A stretch of 64,000 bases of DNA, from assembly GCA_905220665.1 (NCBI GenBank), contig CAJNAR010000178.1:62001-126000 (forward strand), read 5' to 3'. The DNA is from Albugo candida (Eukaryota > Oomycota > Peronosporomycetes > Albuginales > Albuginaceae). A model generated the notes under the pieces. That model was given only the letters and a program-made list of their open reading frames with translations, was not told the DNA's origin and searched no databases. Both the position numbers and the translations under genes were made by a program. Every line of letters begins with the position of its first letter. Positions within the stretch are counted from its first letter, which is position 1. This document shows, one piece after another, positions 34,423 to 45,840 of the stretch.

Positions 34423-35524
34423 TTATGCGACATTCTGGAAATACTGTCGAATGTGTTTGATATCATCTGGAGTCGTTCGACAGCATCCGCCAAAGATTCT
34501 CGCGCCAGCGTTGTACCATTTCGGCAAGTACGTATTCCAATCCGTTGGACAATCAGTCTCACTATCTTTAATGGACTGGTTTGGTCGCTCCCATCGTTTT
34601 TGGTCTGCATTCCACTCTTCACCGCTGTTGGGGTACACAACTTTATCACAAGAACATGAAAAACTGAGAAGAAGGGACTCGACAAACTTTGGATTCGTGC
34701 AATTGATACCAACACCAAGCAAGTTTTCCAAACAGCGTATCGATTGAATCATTTCTGTGAGTTTGGATATCGGTTCTCCGCTATTGAGTTGGAATTCACT
34801 TCGACAGGCGACAGCAAGAACAATTTTCAGATTTCTCTCCTCAATCATTTTGGTATGCGCATTGAGAAGACACACAATCGCTTCTACTTCACGTAAACAC
34901 GGAATCGTCTCAAAGATCAATATATCGACTTGTGAATGACTCGACAATGTGAGAAATCGACTTGAATGCCACGCCATCAACTCGTCCACATCCAACTTGT
35001 ATTCGCCTCGGTATTCCTACATCGAAATTGAGATCAATCACAAAATTTAAAATGAGTCGTACCGATCCATCAGCCAGCGCGGCACCATAACATCCAATAC
35101 TCGCGGCAATCAGCGGCTTTGGAGAGGACGTACGGTCTTTACCCTTCCAACTTGAATCTCGAGCGATTCCAGCCAACTCGACACTCTTCATCAACATTTT
35201 GATAATCGCTTTTTCCGCTCTTTTGGAATCGCCTTGAAACTCTCGTAAAAGTCCATCCAATGAAGCCTGATAGCTCGCTGTCGTCACAATATCGGCACCG
35301 GAGGAATAGTACTGTACATGTGCATTCACAATCGCTTGCTGTAAATGAGCGTTTTGTGGGAGTAAGAGACGCGCAGACCATAAACTTCCTTCAGAAAGAT
35401 TCACGCCATTGTATTTCTCCACTTCCGTCGCCAAACCGCCATCCAGAAGAAGTACGTCGCGTGATATTAATTCCGAAGCGTTTATGGCGCGTAAGCGTTC
35501 GCGCTGATAATCGACGACACGCAT
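34423..35524 (-). CDS. Homocysteine S-methyltransferase
   Basis: Transfers a methyl group from S-methylmethionine or S-adenosylmethionine to homocysteine, giving methionine. Two exons, 35524-35063 and 35016-34423, are joined across a 46-bp GTACGA...TGTAG intron. Splicing restores ADGSEYRGEYKLDVDEL, matching the family's ADGSEYxGxY block, and gives 351 residues. The N terminus has the LLLDGGLATEVE start of the TIM barrel. Zinc ligands appear as the cysteine in GVGINCTNP and the two cysteines in IFGGCCRTTPDDI near the C terminus, so all three catalytic cysteines are present. The gene is divergent from MFS copy 2 and convergent with MFS copy 1. Confidence 0.92.
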
Positions 35525-35802
35525 CGATATAAACCGGTTTTATTCGGTACTTTGGGGTGTATTGGATTGGCTGAAGATCTACGATAGAAAATATAGGATT
35601 GGATATTATTTCATTGGAGAGTACTTTCAAATGATGTGATTGGGTATAATTAGACTGGACCACGCGCTTCGAATGTATACTTGACGTATACTATCCCAAT
35701 GGAGAGTCGTTTTGTGGGATGTGCTAGCAGTTTCGAATTATCATAGAATAATTCTACACTCGAGTTTAGCTCCCGTTCTTTCAATTTGAGAGAAGAAGAC
35801 GA

Positions 35803-37248
35803 ATGGCTCCAACGCGCACAACTAATCGCTTTAAGGAAGCTAAACCGCTGTATGGTCGTAAGATATGTGGCGATCACCTTTGGGCTCCCAAAGCAATGTA
35901 CGCTATTTCATCAGCAGGTCAATCGGCATTAGTGAATTATTTACCAATTTACTACCAACATACCGCACAATTCACAAAATGGCAAATTGGTGTATTACAG
36001 ACTTTACCTTGTGTATGCGCCCTGATTGCGCCACCACTTTGGGGCGCTGTGGCTGATAAATTAGATGGACAACGATTGGTTCATAATATCTGTATCATAT
36101 CCAGTGCAATTATTTCATTCAGCATCCAATTGTTTCGAACGTATGACATTTGGATCCTTCTTATTGTTGCATTAGGCTTTTTCCAGCAAGCACCATGTGG
36201 ATCCTTGCAAGATCATGCCGTTCTCGATATGCTGGCAAAAGTCGGAGGTGAGTATGGGAAACAGCGGCTATTTGGAGCCGTCGGATACGGTCTTGGAGCA
36301 TACATTTCAGCGCTGGTAGTTGGTTGGTCGGGTATCGAATGGTCGTTCAACCTCATGCTCATTCTGACGCTGTTATCTGTGCTTGTCTTACGACACATTC
36401 CCGCAATCAGTCACGCACATGATCACGAGGACGAATCGAATGCGTTGATGGAAGCCAATATAAGCGATAGTGAGATTGTGGAAAAGAGAAAAAGGAAGCG
36501 AGCGTCTTTTTCAGAAAACATGACACATTTGTTTGCACACCAATTTGATGTATTGGTTCTCTTATTGGTCGTATTCTTATTGGGTTTAATGTTTGGCGTA
36601 TTATCGAGTTTTCTTACATTATATCTCTTCAATTTAAGTGGTGGAAATCCGCAAATCATTGGAATTGCAATCATGTGCGAAACTGCTTCCGAGCTTCCAG
36701 CGTTTTTCTACTCTCATCAGATCATCAACAAGTTGGGCGTCGTTGGGGTCCTACTGCTCTCCACCTTGGGGTATGCGTTGAGAATTTCATATTACTGGTA
36801 CATGACGAATCCGTGGACTGCAATTCCTTTCGAGCTATTACATGGACTGACATTCGGGTTGGCCTGGGCTTCCTGCACACAGTACATATTCGCGTCTGCC
36901 CAGCCAGGATTCGAGGGAACCATGATGGGAATGTTGAATGCTGTTCAAAACGGACTGGGTCGGGGTGCTGGTACTCTGATTGGCGGGTATTTGTACCAGA
37001 CATATGGCCCAAAAACGATGTGGATGATGACCGATATGGGCGTTCCGGTGGCGTTGTTGGGTATTGGGGTGTTTGCGTTTTTGAAAAGCAGAGACAGTGC
37101 TGGGGTCACATTGCAAGATGAAGAGGCTATTCGACTGGAAAGCGCACAGATCTTCTCACCCCATAGCGCGGATCCTCAGTCCATTTTACGAGACTTCAGC
37201 TCTCCAATTGGCAGTTATTCGACGCGGCCGGATTATGATACATTGTGA
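35803..37248 (+). CDS. MFS transporter, LacY/MFS_1-like, copy 2
   Basis: 481-residue, twelve-helix paralogue of the gene at 33014-34363. The N terminus here is complete, with a clear ATG at 35803. Conserved blocks include SAGQSALVNYLPIYYQH, GGEYGKQRLFGAVGYGLGAY and NAVQNGLGRGAGTLIGGYLY. The central cytosolic loop is charged and differs most between the copies, as expected for an older tandem duplication. The C-terminal tails keep AQIFSPHSADPQSI and a related block, which suggests a shared sorting or regulatory signal. It shares an intergenic region of about 278 bp with the divergent methyltransferase gene, so the two could be co-regulated. Confidence 0.88.
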   Translation: MAPTRTTNRFKEAKPLYGRKICGDHLWAPKAMYAISSAGQSALVNYLPIYYQHTAQFTKWQIGVLQTLPCVCALIAPPLWGAVADKLDGQRLVHNICIISSAIISFSIQLFRTYDIWILLIVALGFFQQAPCGSLQDHAVLDMLAKVGGEYGKQRLFGAVGYGLGAYISALVVGWSGIEWSFNLMLILTLLSVLVLRHIPAISHAHDHEDESNALMEANISDSEIVEKRKRKRASFSENMTHLFAHQFDVLVLLLVVFLLGLMFGVLSSFLTLYLFNLSGGNPQIIGIAIMCETASELPAFFYSHQIINKLGVVGVLLLSTLGYALRISYYWYMTNPWTAIPFELLHGLTFGLAWASCTQYIFASAQPGFEGTMMGMLNAVQNGLGRGAGTLIGGYLYQTYGPKTMWMMTDMGVPVALLGIGVFAFLKSRDSAGVTLQDEEAIRLESAQIFSPHSADPQSILRDFSSPIGSYSTRPDYDTL

Positions 37249-37433
37249 TTTGCTGGGTTTTAGCCAATTATGTGTCAGTCTTAGGCTGTTATTGCGACCA
37301 ATCCACTTCGCTAATTGTTGGCCAATCACCATTAGTTTAATGCTATTAAATCGATGTAATTCACTCATACAGGTGGTGAGTTTGTCATTCTAGCCAATCA
37401 ATTTACGAAATAGCTGTCATTTTGCAAGTGAGA

Positions 37434-38333
37434 ATGATGCAAATCAGCGGATCGGAAATGCGATTCATCGAGGAAGGAATTGCTTGTGACGTGCGCGCAG
37501 ATGGCCGTTCTCGGACAACGCATCGAAGTGTGGTGCTGGAGACCGGTTTGCTTCCTCATTCAAACGGTTCAGCGCGTGTTAAAAAGCAGAATTTCGGAAC
37601 GGACGTATTAGCATCCGTGAAATTAGAAGTCGTATCTCCAGCACCTGAAGCTCCCAATACTGGCGTTTTAACTGTCAATGTGACTTGTTTTCCGTCAATT
37701 TCGTCAAAAATGACCAACGGACGTGCATTGGATGAAATCAATGTTGAATTAAGCCAATTGATGCAGCGATTCTTTACCTCTCACAATAGTATCGACTTGG
37801 ATCACTTTTGTATTGCACCCGGTCAATATGTGTGGGGTATTTTCGTGGATGTTGTGGTGTATGAGTCCACTGGAAGTCTCCCAGACATAATATCGATGGC
37901 GATCCACGCGGCGCTGCGAAGTACTTTGTTTCCATGTGTCAGGGTGCTTGGAGTGGAAGGAGATGAGAAAGTCCTTCAAGTGGAAAACGATCCTGCAGCT
38001 GGAGAATACTTGGCTGGTCAAGTATCGCTTCCACTATGTAGCACAATTTGTCAAATCGGGAATTATTTTGTGGTCGACGCTACTTTAGAGGAGGAGTTAT
38101 GTATGTCCACACAAATTGTCGTGGGGATGAATCGAGAAGGTGACATTTGTGGTGTGCAGAAGCGATTTGGAGACGGAGCAATTTCAATGGATGAAATGCA
38201 GCAGATGATAGATGAAGTCTGTGAGCATACCAAGTCGCTATTTGACCGTATGGATGTCGCGTTTGTAGAAGGTAAGGAAAAACACGAGGCAAGAAGTAAA
38301 CTGGATTGTCTTGGTTTTTTACATAACAGCTAG
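37434..38333 (+). CDS. EXOSC7: Exosome complex component RRP42 (EXOSC7)
   Basis: A non-catalytic RNase PH-fold subunit of the hexameric RNA exosome ring, acting in nuclear and cytoplasmic 3' processing and decay. The protein of about 299 residues matches EXOSC7 along its length: CDVRADGRSRTTHRSV near the start, NGSARVKKQNFGTDVLASVK, IDLDHFCIAPGQYVWGIFVD, and VVDATLEEELCMSTQIVVGM in the second RNase PH lobe, ending in CLGFL. An upstream TTG is ignored; the first ATG is 37434, with another directly after it. It is the last conserved single-copy gene before the second SSP/repeat region. Confidence 0.92.
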   Translation: MMQISGSEMRFIEEGIACDVRADGRSRTTHRSVVLETGLLPHSNGSARVKKQNFGTDVLASVKLEVVSPAPEAPNTGVLTVNVTCFPSISSKMTNGRALDEINVELSQLMQRFFTSHNSIDLDHFCIAPGQYVWGIFVDVVVYESTGSLPDIISMAIHAALRSTLFPCVRVLGVEGDEKVLQVENDPAAGEYLAGQVSLPLCSTICQIGNYFVVDATLEEELCMSTQIVVGMNREGDICGVQKRFGDGAISMDEMQQMIDEVCEHTKSLFDRMDVAFVEGKEKHEARSKLDCLGFLHNS

Positions 38334-39109
38334 AACTAACGAAAACGAAAGTGGGCGTAGTAAATCTTTGACCCGTGTCATTCTTCTGTTGCCGTTGAAG
38401 CACACAGAAGTACGCGCTGTTTTCTCCGAGGTATATCGATACTATTACGATTATCGGAGCTTAGGGGTGACAATTCCGATAACTTGGGGCTTATAAACTA
38501 TTGACCCAAAGCACGCAACGCTGTAGAGGCGATCATATTCTTCGCGATGAGAAAATCAGGAAAGGCGCGATGCTTCTACCTCGTATGGAGAAACTGTTAT
38601 AACAGCTGTTCCAAAAACAAAATTTTCTCATGGGATTTTCTTTTTGAATGATTAGTTTCAGATATGAGTAGAAATTGTATCACAATTATGTGTGGAGTAA
38701 CCGGGAATACATATGTGATCTTAGTGACATTTCCCCTTTTGAAATCTAGAAATACGTGTGCGAAGTTTCCTATTCATTCTACCGAGCTTTGCAGTATATC
38801 AAATTAAACAATTTATAGCGTGTAAGTAGCACACCTAAATCATGGTGGTCGTATTTTGCTGCTAATTTTGACACACCTTCAGCTTCGAAAGTTCCTAATC
38901 ACTAGTTATTATAAGTACAAGATGCATAGAACGACACATATTTAGACTGGAATTTTCAAAGTTCTACATGTCAAATCAGTCGCATAATAACTTCGGTCAA
39001 TCCTGTTATTCCGTGTGCCCACACTCGGAATGCACTCGACATCATTTATGAAAGGCTATCGTGTAAGAAGGTAATAGAGTGGTCAGGACATTGTATTTGG
39101 ACCAGTCGG
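38334..39109 (+). other. SSP4 upstream region, homologous to other SSP upstream regions
   Basis: No gene. From about 38505 the sequence aligns, in inverse orientation, with the region upstream of SSP2 (5680 down to 5003), for example GGCGATCATATTCTTCGC and GTATGGAGAAACTG-type blocks. It aligns more weakly with 45210-45840 upstream of SSP5. Homology therefore begins shortly after the EXOSC7 stop. Confidence 0.5.
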
Positions 39110-39194
39110 TGCATGCGAGATACATAGAGCACAAGAAAGTCCGAGGGATTTGGTGGATGCAGAGACAGGTGGACATGGATCGTACCCTATACAG
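39110..39194 (+). promoter_or_regulatory. Conserved SSP leader box upstream of SSP4
   Basis: Contains GCACAAGAAAGTCCGAGG and GGTGGA, and ends in CCCTATACAG. It is 73 bp from the start codon, the same spacing as in SSP2 and SSP5. Confidence 0.5.
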
Positions 39195-39266
39195 TAGCAT
39201 TCGATCTCACTATTTCATATACCCTCAGTTCACTTTACAATTTCTCAAGACCCACCGACATCGCAA

Positions 39267-39770
39267 ATGTTCAAGATATTACTGGTTACCTTACTCCTAT
39301 CCGTTCACATTTCTTGCAACGCCGAAAATAATGCTTTTTCGAATTATTGTTCGGACGTAGATCCTATTCCAGTTGATTGTCGTCAATATAAACTCACGAT
39401 CCAGCGCGCATTAACCAACCATCAATCTGATCCAATAGATTTCCCTCTAAATCAAGCGCTTAATCACATCAAGTTTGATTTTTTTGCATGCAACGATTTT
39501 AAGCAAAAACCTGAACCGAGTACTATAGCATATCGTGCGTGCATTGAAAGATTCTTCATTGAGGTCTCTCAGTTCATCGAAGCCCATGAAGACCTATTTC
39601 GTAACGAGTCATTGGACACACGATACTTTTGTGGTAAAGACATGGAACTTGTATACATGCAGCTTCCGAAGATAAATTTCTTGTCAAAACATTTTATGCC
39701 CTTATTAGCAGACGATAATCAAAAAGCAGTATTTTATCTCCTATCGCGATGTAGTCAGAAAGTTTACTAA
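39267..39770 (+). CDS. SSP4, small secreted protein, 167 aa
   Basis: The start codon follows the family context CGCAAATG, and the first 19 residues form a signal peptide (MFKILLVTLLLSVHISCNA). The mature region has several cysteines and no recognised domain. The C terminus reads DNQKAVFYLLSRCSQKVY, a close match to the family motif, ending five residues later. The leader box and upstream homology are intact. The frame is complete with no breaks, so this is one of three fully intact members. It lies 0.9 kb after EXOSC7 on the same strand. Function unknown; secretion is inferred from the signal peptide. Confidence 0.82.
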   Translation: MFKILLVTLLLSVHISCNAENNAFSNYCSDVDPIPVDCRQYKLTIQRALTNHQSDPIDFPLNQALNHIKFDFFACNDFKQKPEPSTIAYRACIERFFIEVSQFIEAHEDLFRNESLDTRYFCGKDMELVYMQLPKINFLSKHFMPLLADDNQKAVFYLLSRCSQKVY

Positions 39771-41400
39771 GATTTCATAATTCATCAGGGGTCTTTTCAT
39801 ATCTTCTCTTTTCGATCGTCTTTCAGAATACATTGTACCATGTCAGTACCAAATTTTTATCTCCCTACACGTAGTAAAGCTCCACAGCATTCTAAATTCC
39901 TCAAAGCCGTTTCCTGAAACGGGACTTGAATCTGGAATTGGCAATATCACATTCTTGACACGATGATGTGTCATTTTGTTTTACCTTTACGCTGATCTCT
40001 CTACACATAAAGCAATTCCCGCTCCTATATAATTCTGATTCCCCATCTTGTGAATGGTTCAAGTGGGGCAATATAATAATTGTCCTAGATCCCACTATTA
40101 ATGCACGTCTGATCCGATATTGCCAGCAAATGTCGCACGTGCAGTTGGTTATCTTTTATTACAACAACGTCTTTGACTGTTAATATCGAAAGCAGGGCTT
40201 CAATCGCTTAAGTATGATCCATGCCCTTCCTCACAAAACTATACGAGACCTAATAAACTGCTGAATTCTGAATTATTTTTGCAACACGATAGCTTCCTAG
40301 GTCTCGAAAATTAATTATTTGACTAAGCTCATGGGAGCAAACTATATGACCTGAGTATACGCGTTATTTGGAATACAGAATACATTCTGCAATAAATCCG
40401 TCGGGCAGCTCACCAAATTTCTCTTGCATGTACTCAACAAAGTCTCATTCGGCTAGGCTCGCCTCCAAGCAAAGCTTTCATCTCAATTGAATTGATTCGA
40501 AAAAAACTAGATAGGTTGGAGTTGATCGCTATAGATTCTCCATTGCGCAGAAGTTAGCCGTGCATTTTCTGGCTGGGATCTCCAAGAAGGTGTCTTAGTT
40601 GAAGGATATAGCTGCGCGATAGTGGACTATACAATAATAATTTTGTGCAGAAACTCTGCCCTGACGTATCTCTATCCGTGAAGCTGCTTCTTTTGCTCTA
40701 TTCCGTATGGAGATACTCAAACGCGTATCGTCCCAATGTACCGCATTATGGTGTGAGTCATGTACTGTCCTTTTAGATTTGTGTTCTGCCTAAGTAATGT
40801 TAAGGTCTCACCTGACGCGAAGTCTTCCGGGCGCAGTGACAAATTCTCTACTATTTTGCTTAAAGCTGACCCAAGGTAACTCGTGCAGCGTATTTCTCAT
40901 CTCAAATCGTAGCAGTAAGTCATCAAAGATAAATGCACTCTAGTGTGGACCGAAAATTCCTACTTTTATCTTCATCATTATCCCATCAGGAGATAAATTT
41001 TTTATTGTGTATGACAAGCCTCATGTGGTGCTCTGAAAAGAGACAAGGATGTGCTCGGCGCGAAATGTGGTCATGAACAAAAGTGTACTGGCTGACAAAT
41101 GGTGTCGATGTTCCGCGAGGTAGCTCCCTCGATCAGACGCAAACTCATACAACACTCGAGAATACACTTCACTCTTTCTTTGAGCTCGTCTCTTTCAAGT
41201 CAAAGCTTTTTCCTTTTGCCGTGAGTCTTATTCCCTGTGTGACCTTATCATACGTTTCTCCCAGTATTAGAAACTATTGCATACTCCTTATCGTATAACA
41301 TTCGTATGCTCATAGCGTACGATTCGGTTACATGTGCCGTAGTGCGAAACATTAAGATGTGTATGAGACAACGTGCAAGACGCGGATTGCGATATTCCAC
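39771..41400. repeat. SSP4 downstream repeat region
   Basis: No gene is supported. About 41036-41400 is the inverse of a block at 1060-1360 and 58020-58330; the shared GAGGTAGC and CGAGCTC stretches are recognisable. Parts of 40350-40440 resemble 47790-47860 downstream of SSP5. This matches the order of blocks downstream of minus-strand SSP genes, here inverted. Confidence 0.5.
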
Positions 41401-41439
41401 ACATTAGCATTCAAGTAGCTGGAGAAATGCGTTCATTGA

Positions 41440-42064
41440 AAGAGCAAAGGGATTATCGAAAGCTACCAGTCTTCCAAAGCTTTTTTCTTCGCCGTATGAT
41501 CACAATCTTATCAAAGCAAACTTTCACAGTCAAAAGTCGGGCTCGACAAATTCTTCATTATTCAGCCCGCCACTGTATGGAATCAAAATTAATTCGGATT
41601 GGTCGCGACGGTTCCGAAAGCACTTCGCTCGCCCCGAGGGAATGCGGAAGCAGGATTGCTTTTCTGGTTGATAAAAAAGTCGGACCGATGAAATTGGATG
41701 CCTCGTACGCACCCGGACCAGAAACCTTCTTATTAGTATCCGCGTTGGAGCTCCATTTCTTACCCAGCGAAAATTTCGGAGCGTTCTGTTGGCGTGTGTG
41801 TGCAAAATGTTTCTGCTTTGAAATGATATATACCGGTATCGTCTGCACAATTTGTCTGGAACACTCGTTGACACTTCAACATTCTCGATACATAGAGCAT
41901 TGAACTGTATATGTGGCGAGCGAAGAGAAGGTGGCTGAGCTTTTTGAGGATCTAGAACCACGGACACCGTCGGCATTAACGTCATTTTGCGAGGACACTT
42001 TCCGCAATAATTTATACAAGTGGCTCACATATCTTCGGACAGATCGCATGAAGACTCGACTCAT
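41440..42064 (-). pseudogene. PG-rich repeat (SHIPPO-like) gene remnant
   Basis: On the minus strand, 42064-41876 reads MSRVFMRSVRRYVSHLYK and onward before stopping. After a frame change, 41848-41558 contains KFSLGKKW, VSGPGAYEASNFIGPTF and FLSTRK. FSLGK followed by GPGAY and GPTF is the pattern of sperm-tail PG-rich (SHIPPO) repeats found in flagellar proteins. Stops between the segments show decay. A parallel remnant exists at 7200-8530. The basic N-terminal part resembles a mitochondrial presequence and may come from a different gene. It lies directly beyond the truncated end of CAND1 pseudogene 3. The PG-repeat call rests on one repeat, so it is tentative. Confidence 0.45.
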
Positions 42065-42369
42065 CGTTCGGAGTGATCCCGTTCAACGTTAACAGTATGT
42101 CTTCTTGTCCATTTGTCATTGTTATCTTTCGTCTTGTCCATGACGCACTTATTATCTTTTTTTTGAAAAGTCGGAATAATCTAGCTGTTTATGAAACCAT
42201 ACGTCAGTAACCATAGGGGCGTTCTCGTGTTTCTCTTATCGCATAGCGTCCACAATGCGCAAATCACTCCGAATGGCGTTTCTGGTATGATCCAGTTGCA
42301 TCATATATAATTATCCATTCACAGTTTGTTGACTCGTTATCGTTGCACGCGTCGCTGATATCACTGTCC

Positions 42370-45195
42370 ATCACGCTCTATTTGAAGCATCTGAACGATT
42401 CATTTCATTTAGCCATTTTACAGTGTCGCCAGTTCGGATAAAGACGAGTTTTCCAAGACATTCTGCGCCCATATTCCGTATTCCTTCTTCTTCTGAACCG
42501 CTTCTACGCATGAGCATGCCCAGAACACGATCCGATGGACCCATCCAATCCCGATCCGACCAATTCCCAATTGCTTGACGTAACGCACAAAGCATCAAAT
42601 ACGTGTGCTCATCTTCCTCCAATTTACTCCAAATCAGGTCCATACAGCCTAGATTATGTTGGCCACATAAATTACCGAGAGGAAATGCTGTTGCGGTTTT
42701 CACATCTTCCCTTTCGATTAATACATACCGTAACAGTAATTCCTAACCATTTCCAAAATCGTTCCAAATAGCAATACTTTTACCGATTTCACCAATGCAA
42801 TATAACGCCAGAATTGTATGCGTTCGTTCGAAAGATCGTAAGCAGCAATCAGTCTGTAAACAGCTTTAAATCGCATATAAGCGATCGGATACCGAGAAGT
42901 TTGCATATAAGGCTGCCACACATCGCGCGATATGAAACCGTGTCTGCTTGGACGTGTCTTTGGAAATCACACAGTGCTTGAAACACTTTCGGAACGGATC
43001 GGGCAATTTTGTAATTTGTGTGTTATTCTTAGCCAACTATAAACAGTTATCCCAATGAATTGAGGCCGTCCTTGATATCACCAGCACCAATTCAATCGCT
43101 AGACGACATAACTAAAATTCGAGCCATTTAACAGCACACACGCTTCGGCCAACGTTGAATCCACCAATCCCTGATCCAATTCTGCACCTTTTGAGCAAAT
43201 CACCACCGTCAATGTTTGTAACACGATTTGCTTCCACGTTCAGGATTGTTGTGGGAGTAAAGGCGCCAAATTCTTCACCACATCGTTTCGAATCGCTGAG
43301 ATGTCGATACGCTGCGATACTGTACCAATTGCTTTCATCGCGTGTACGCGCGTGTTCTCATTCTTCAGGAGATCCGCTAACACGAGCAAAATCTCGCGCT
43401 CACGACCTCCCAATGCGTCTGACAAACTACTCACAAGCTGGCCAGCAGCATCGATTGCGGCTTCCTTGACCTCTTGATCTGTATCCTTTGTTTTCAAATG
43501 CGGTACCACTGCTTCCATCAATGTTTTCGCATATACCGACGCCAATTGGCTATTTTCAATAACGCGAACCAGTGATTGGATCAATTTAAGTGTTTTAGCC
43601 ACCACTTTGTACCATTCTTTCTGTACACAGTCCACACAGTGACGTACAATCGCTGGTACAAAGTCAAATATGCTTTCTGGTTCGTGTGTATCGATCAACA
43701 GTCGCAATACAGTTAGTATCTCCATTTTCAACTCCGAATGCTTATCTTCGAGCGCGTAAAGTAACGTCGGAAAGAACAGCTGGAAATGAGAAGATAATTG
43801 ACCAGATTTGAATCGTGCCAATTCACAAAATGTTCCCAGTAGAGCTCGACGACACGCAATGGACGTTTTGACACGAAGATAACGTGTTGTGTAGCTGATA
43901 ATTGTTTTTATTTGTTGTTGAAATGTATCGACGAGTTCGATGTTGCGATTGGAATGCGTTCGAAGAGCGATGATGAATTGCGAAACGGCTCCAAATACAT
44001 CGATGCGGAGATTTTCTTCGCTTTCCTTGAGACAATCGATCAATTTCTCCATCACATGCGTTTGTATGCTCTCAGATGACTTGGGTCGTGTCATCGCCAC
44101 ACTTAAGACACGAACGCTTGCTCGACGAACTTTCCAGCTTGTGTCATCATCATCGCTGTAATCTTGATCACTAAATTCTTCCTCGCTGTCGTTCATCTCT
44201 TGATCTTCGTCGTTGTAATTGTAATTTGGGTCGTATGACATGAATTGTAACAAAAGAGTTACAATATCATTCCTAAAGTGCGATAATTCCCCATGACAAT
44301 TCGTGAAAAACGATTCAAGAGCTTGAATGCAATTCTCGCGAAGCTCATCAAGACTCCATTCTGCATAGTCGTACCGTCAACGCGACCACAGAATTGAATC
44401 AAAAGTGGGACGATTTTCTGTAAATGAGCATCTAGTCGGTGTCCACAAGTCCGTGATAGAGTCCGTATTGTTTGTACAAGTGTCTGCATCTCCGCATTCC
44501 CACCATGAATTCACTCCCCCAATCCATCAATTAAGTGCGCTCGCAATTTATCTGAACCTCATCAAGAGACCCAACGCATTGAATTGTGCGTTTTTGTATC
44601 AGATAAGACGGGTCATTCCGATGTGTTAGAAACAAGTTCTGATACGTTTCATGATCACTGGCGATACAATTGCCAAATCGACGCAATACATCCGTAAGGC
44701 TGTCCAAAACATCCGCTTTGATGCGTGTATCCCAGTCGGAGCGCGATAAACTTTGCAAAAGTTGAGCTCAGATCGATTTGGACACCAAATTACCCGCAGA
44801 AATATCGACATCGGCCAAAATCGTTTTTATTCCGATTGTGTAGATGTCGTGAAGTTCGGATTGGCCATGAAGGATTAGATTGCACAATTTCGCAGCAATG
44901 TCAGCAGCTTGACGATCACTCACTTTCGTGACCATAATACCCAAACTAGACAGAATTGTTACAATTAATTGCAAATAGGGTTGCCGAGTTGCTCACCATT
45001 TGACTGCCACGGATAAAACATCATTAAAAGTGTCATTCAATTGGTACAAAATAGCTATGCACACCCTAAAAGCGATAGTATTAGAATCTGATTGGTTTTA
45101 AGAGTTCGTACGTACTTTGTCTGCAAGTGCGCTCCGAGCGGTACCGAATCCCTTGTTGACTCAAGTACCCAGCTCGTTAAGTGTGCCATGTGGAA
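42370..45195 (-). pseudogene. CAND1 pseudogene 3 (inverted)
   Basis: DNA-level copy of CAND1 covering roughly residues 30 to 930. It retains the positions of introns 2 and 3 with recognisable GTACGT and GTGAGC donors, so it is not a retrocopy. The longest open part is 44253-43240. Frameshifts, stops and an internal deletion of about 80 bp near 43030 break it, and it ends abruptly near 42373. The acidic insert and SWKVRRAS block are preserved. It has diverged a few percent from the intact gene, clearly older than the copy A/B tract. With SSP5 it forms the same divergent arrangement as SSP2' and CAND1. Confidence 0.9.
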
Positions 45196-45840
45196 CAACT
45201 GTAAAGTCTCTAACAAAGCACGCAATGCGTATAGGCGATCGATCACATGCTGAGCGATGGGAAGTTGTGGAAGCCTAGATGTTCAGATTGTATGGATATA
45301 CTGGTAAGACAGCTGGTCCAGAATTTCAGCTTCTTTTCTAGTTAACTGCTTGGTCTTCACAGCATATGTGTAGAGACTGAGGATATACACGCAACCTCAG
45401 AGCATGTCTTCTTTGAGATTAGAAATACGTCTATACATTAGGTTTACATCCTGCCGAACTTTACATGATGTAGCAAATATATTAAATTGAACGATATTGA
45501 AAGCTACTGGACAGCAAAGTCGGATTTGCTGCTCAATTAGGCCTATTTTTGGCTAGTGTATACTTATTTACTATGTTTCTTGACGAAAGGTCCATCGTAC
45601 GGCTCAGATGTATGCCGGAATTTTGAATTGTTGAATGTCAAATTTGTAAAAAGATCGTACTACTAGTTGGAATGTAGGAAGTCACGGTGAGTCAATGCCT
45701 CTATTATGAGAGGCTATCATGTTGAATTAAGAATGAAGTGGTCAGGTTTGCGCAGTTATCGTGTTCTTCGATTGCATAATCAAAGAAAGTGTCAAGTAGA
45801 GACAGGTGCGATCCCCATTGCCCGTTTTCATCAGCTGCTC
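45196..45840 (+). other. SSP5 upstream region
   Basis: No gene. The segment aligns with 38505-39110 upstream of SSP4 (for example CAAAGCACGCAA near its start), but is more diverged. It abuts the CAND1 pseudogene directly. Confidence 0.45.

Noticed and set aside
41373..41903. 176-codon open frame on the plus strand
   Set aside because: It is antisense to the PG-rich remnant, which shows the recognisable protein pattern. The homologous region at 8273-8530 does not keep the frame.
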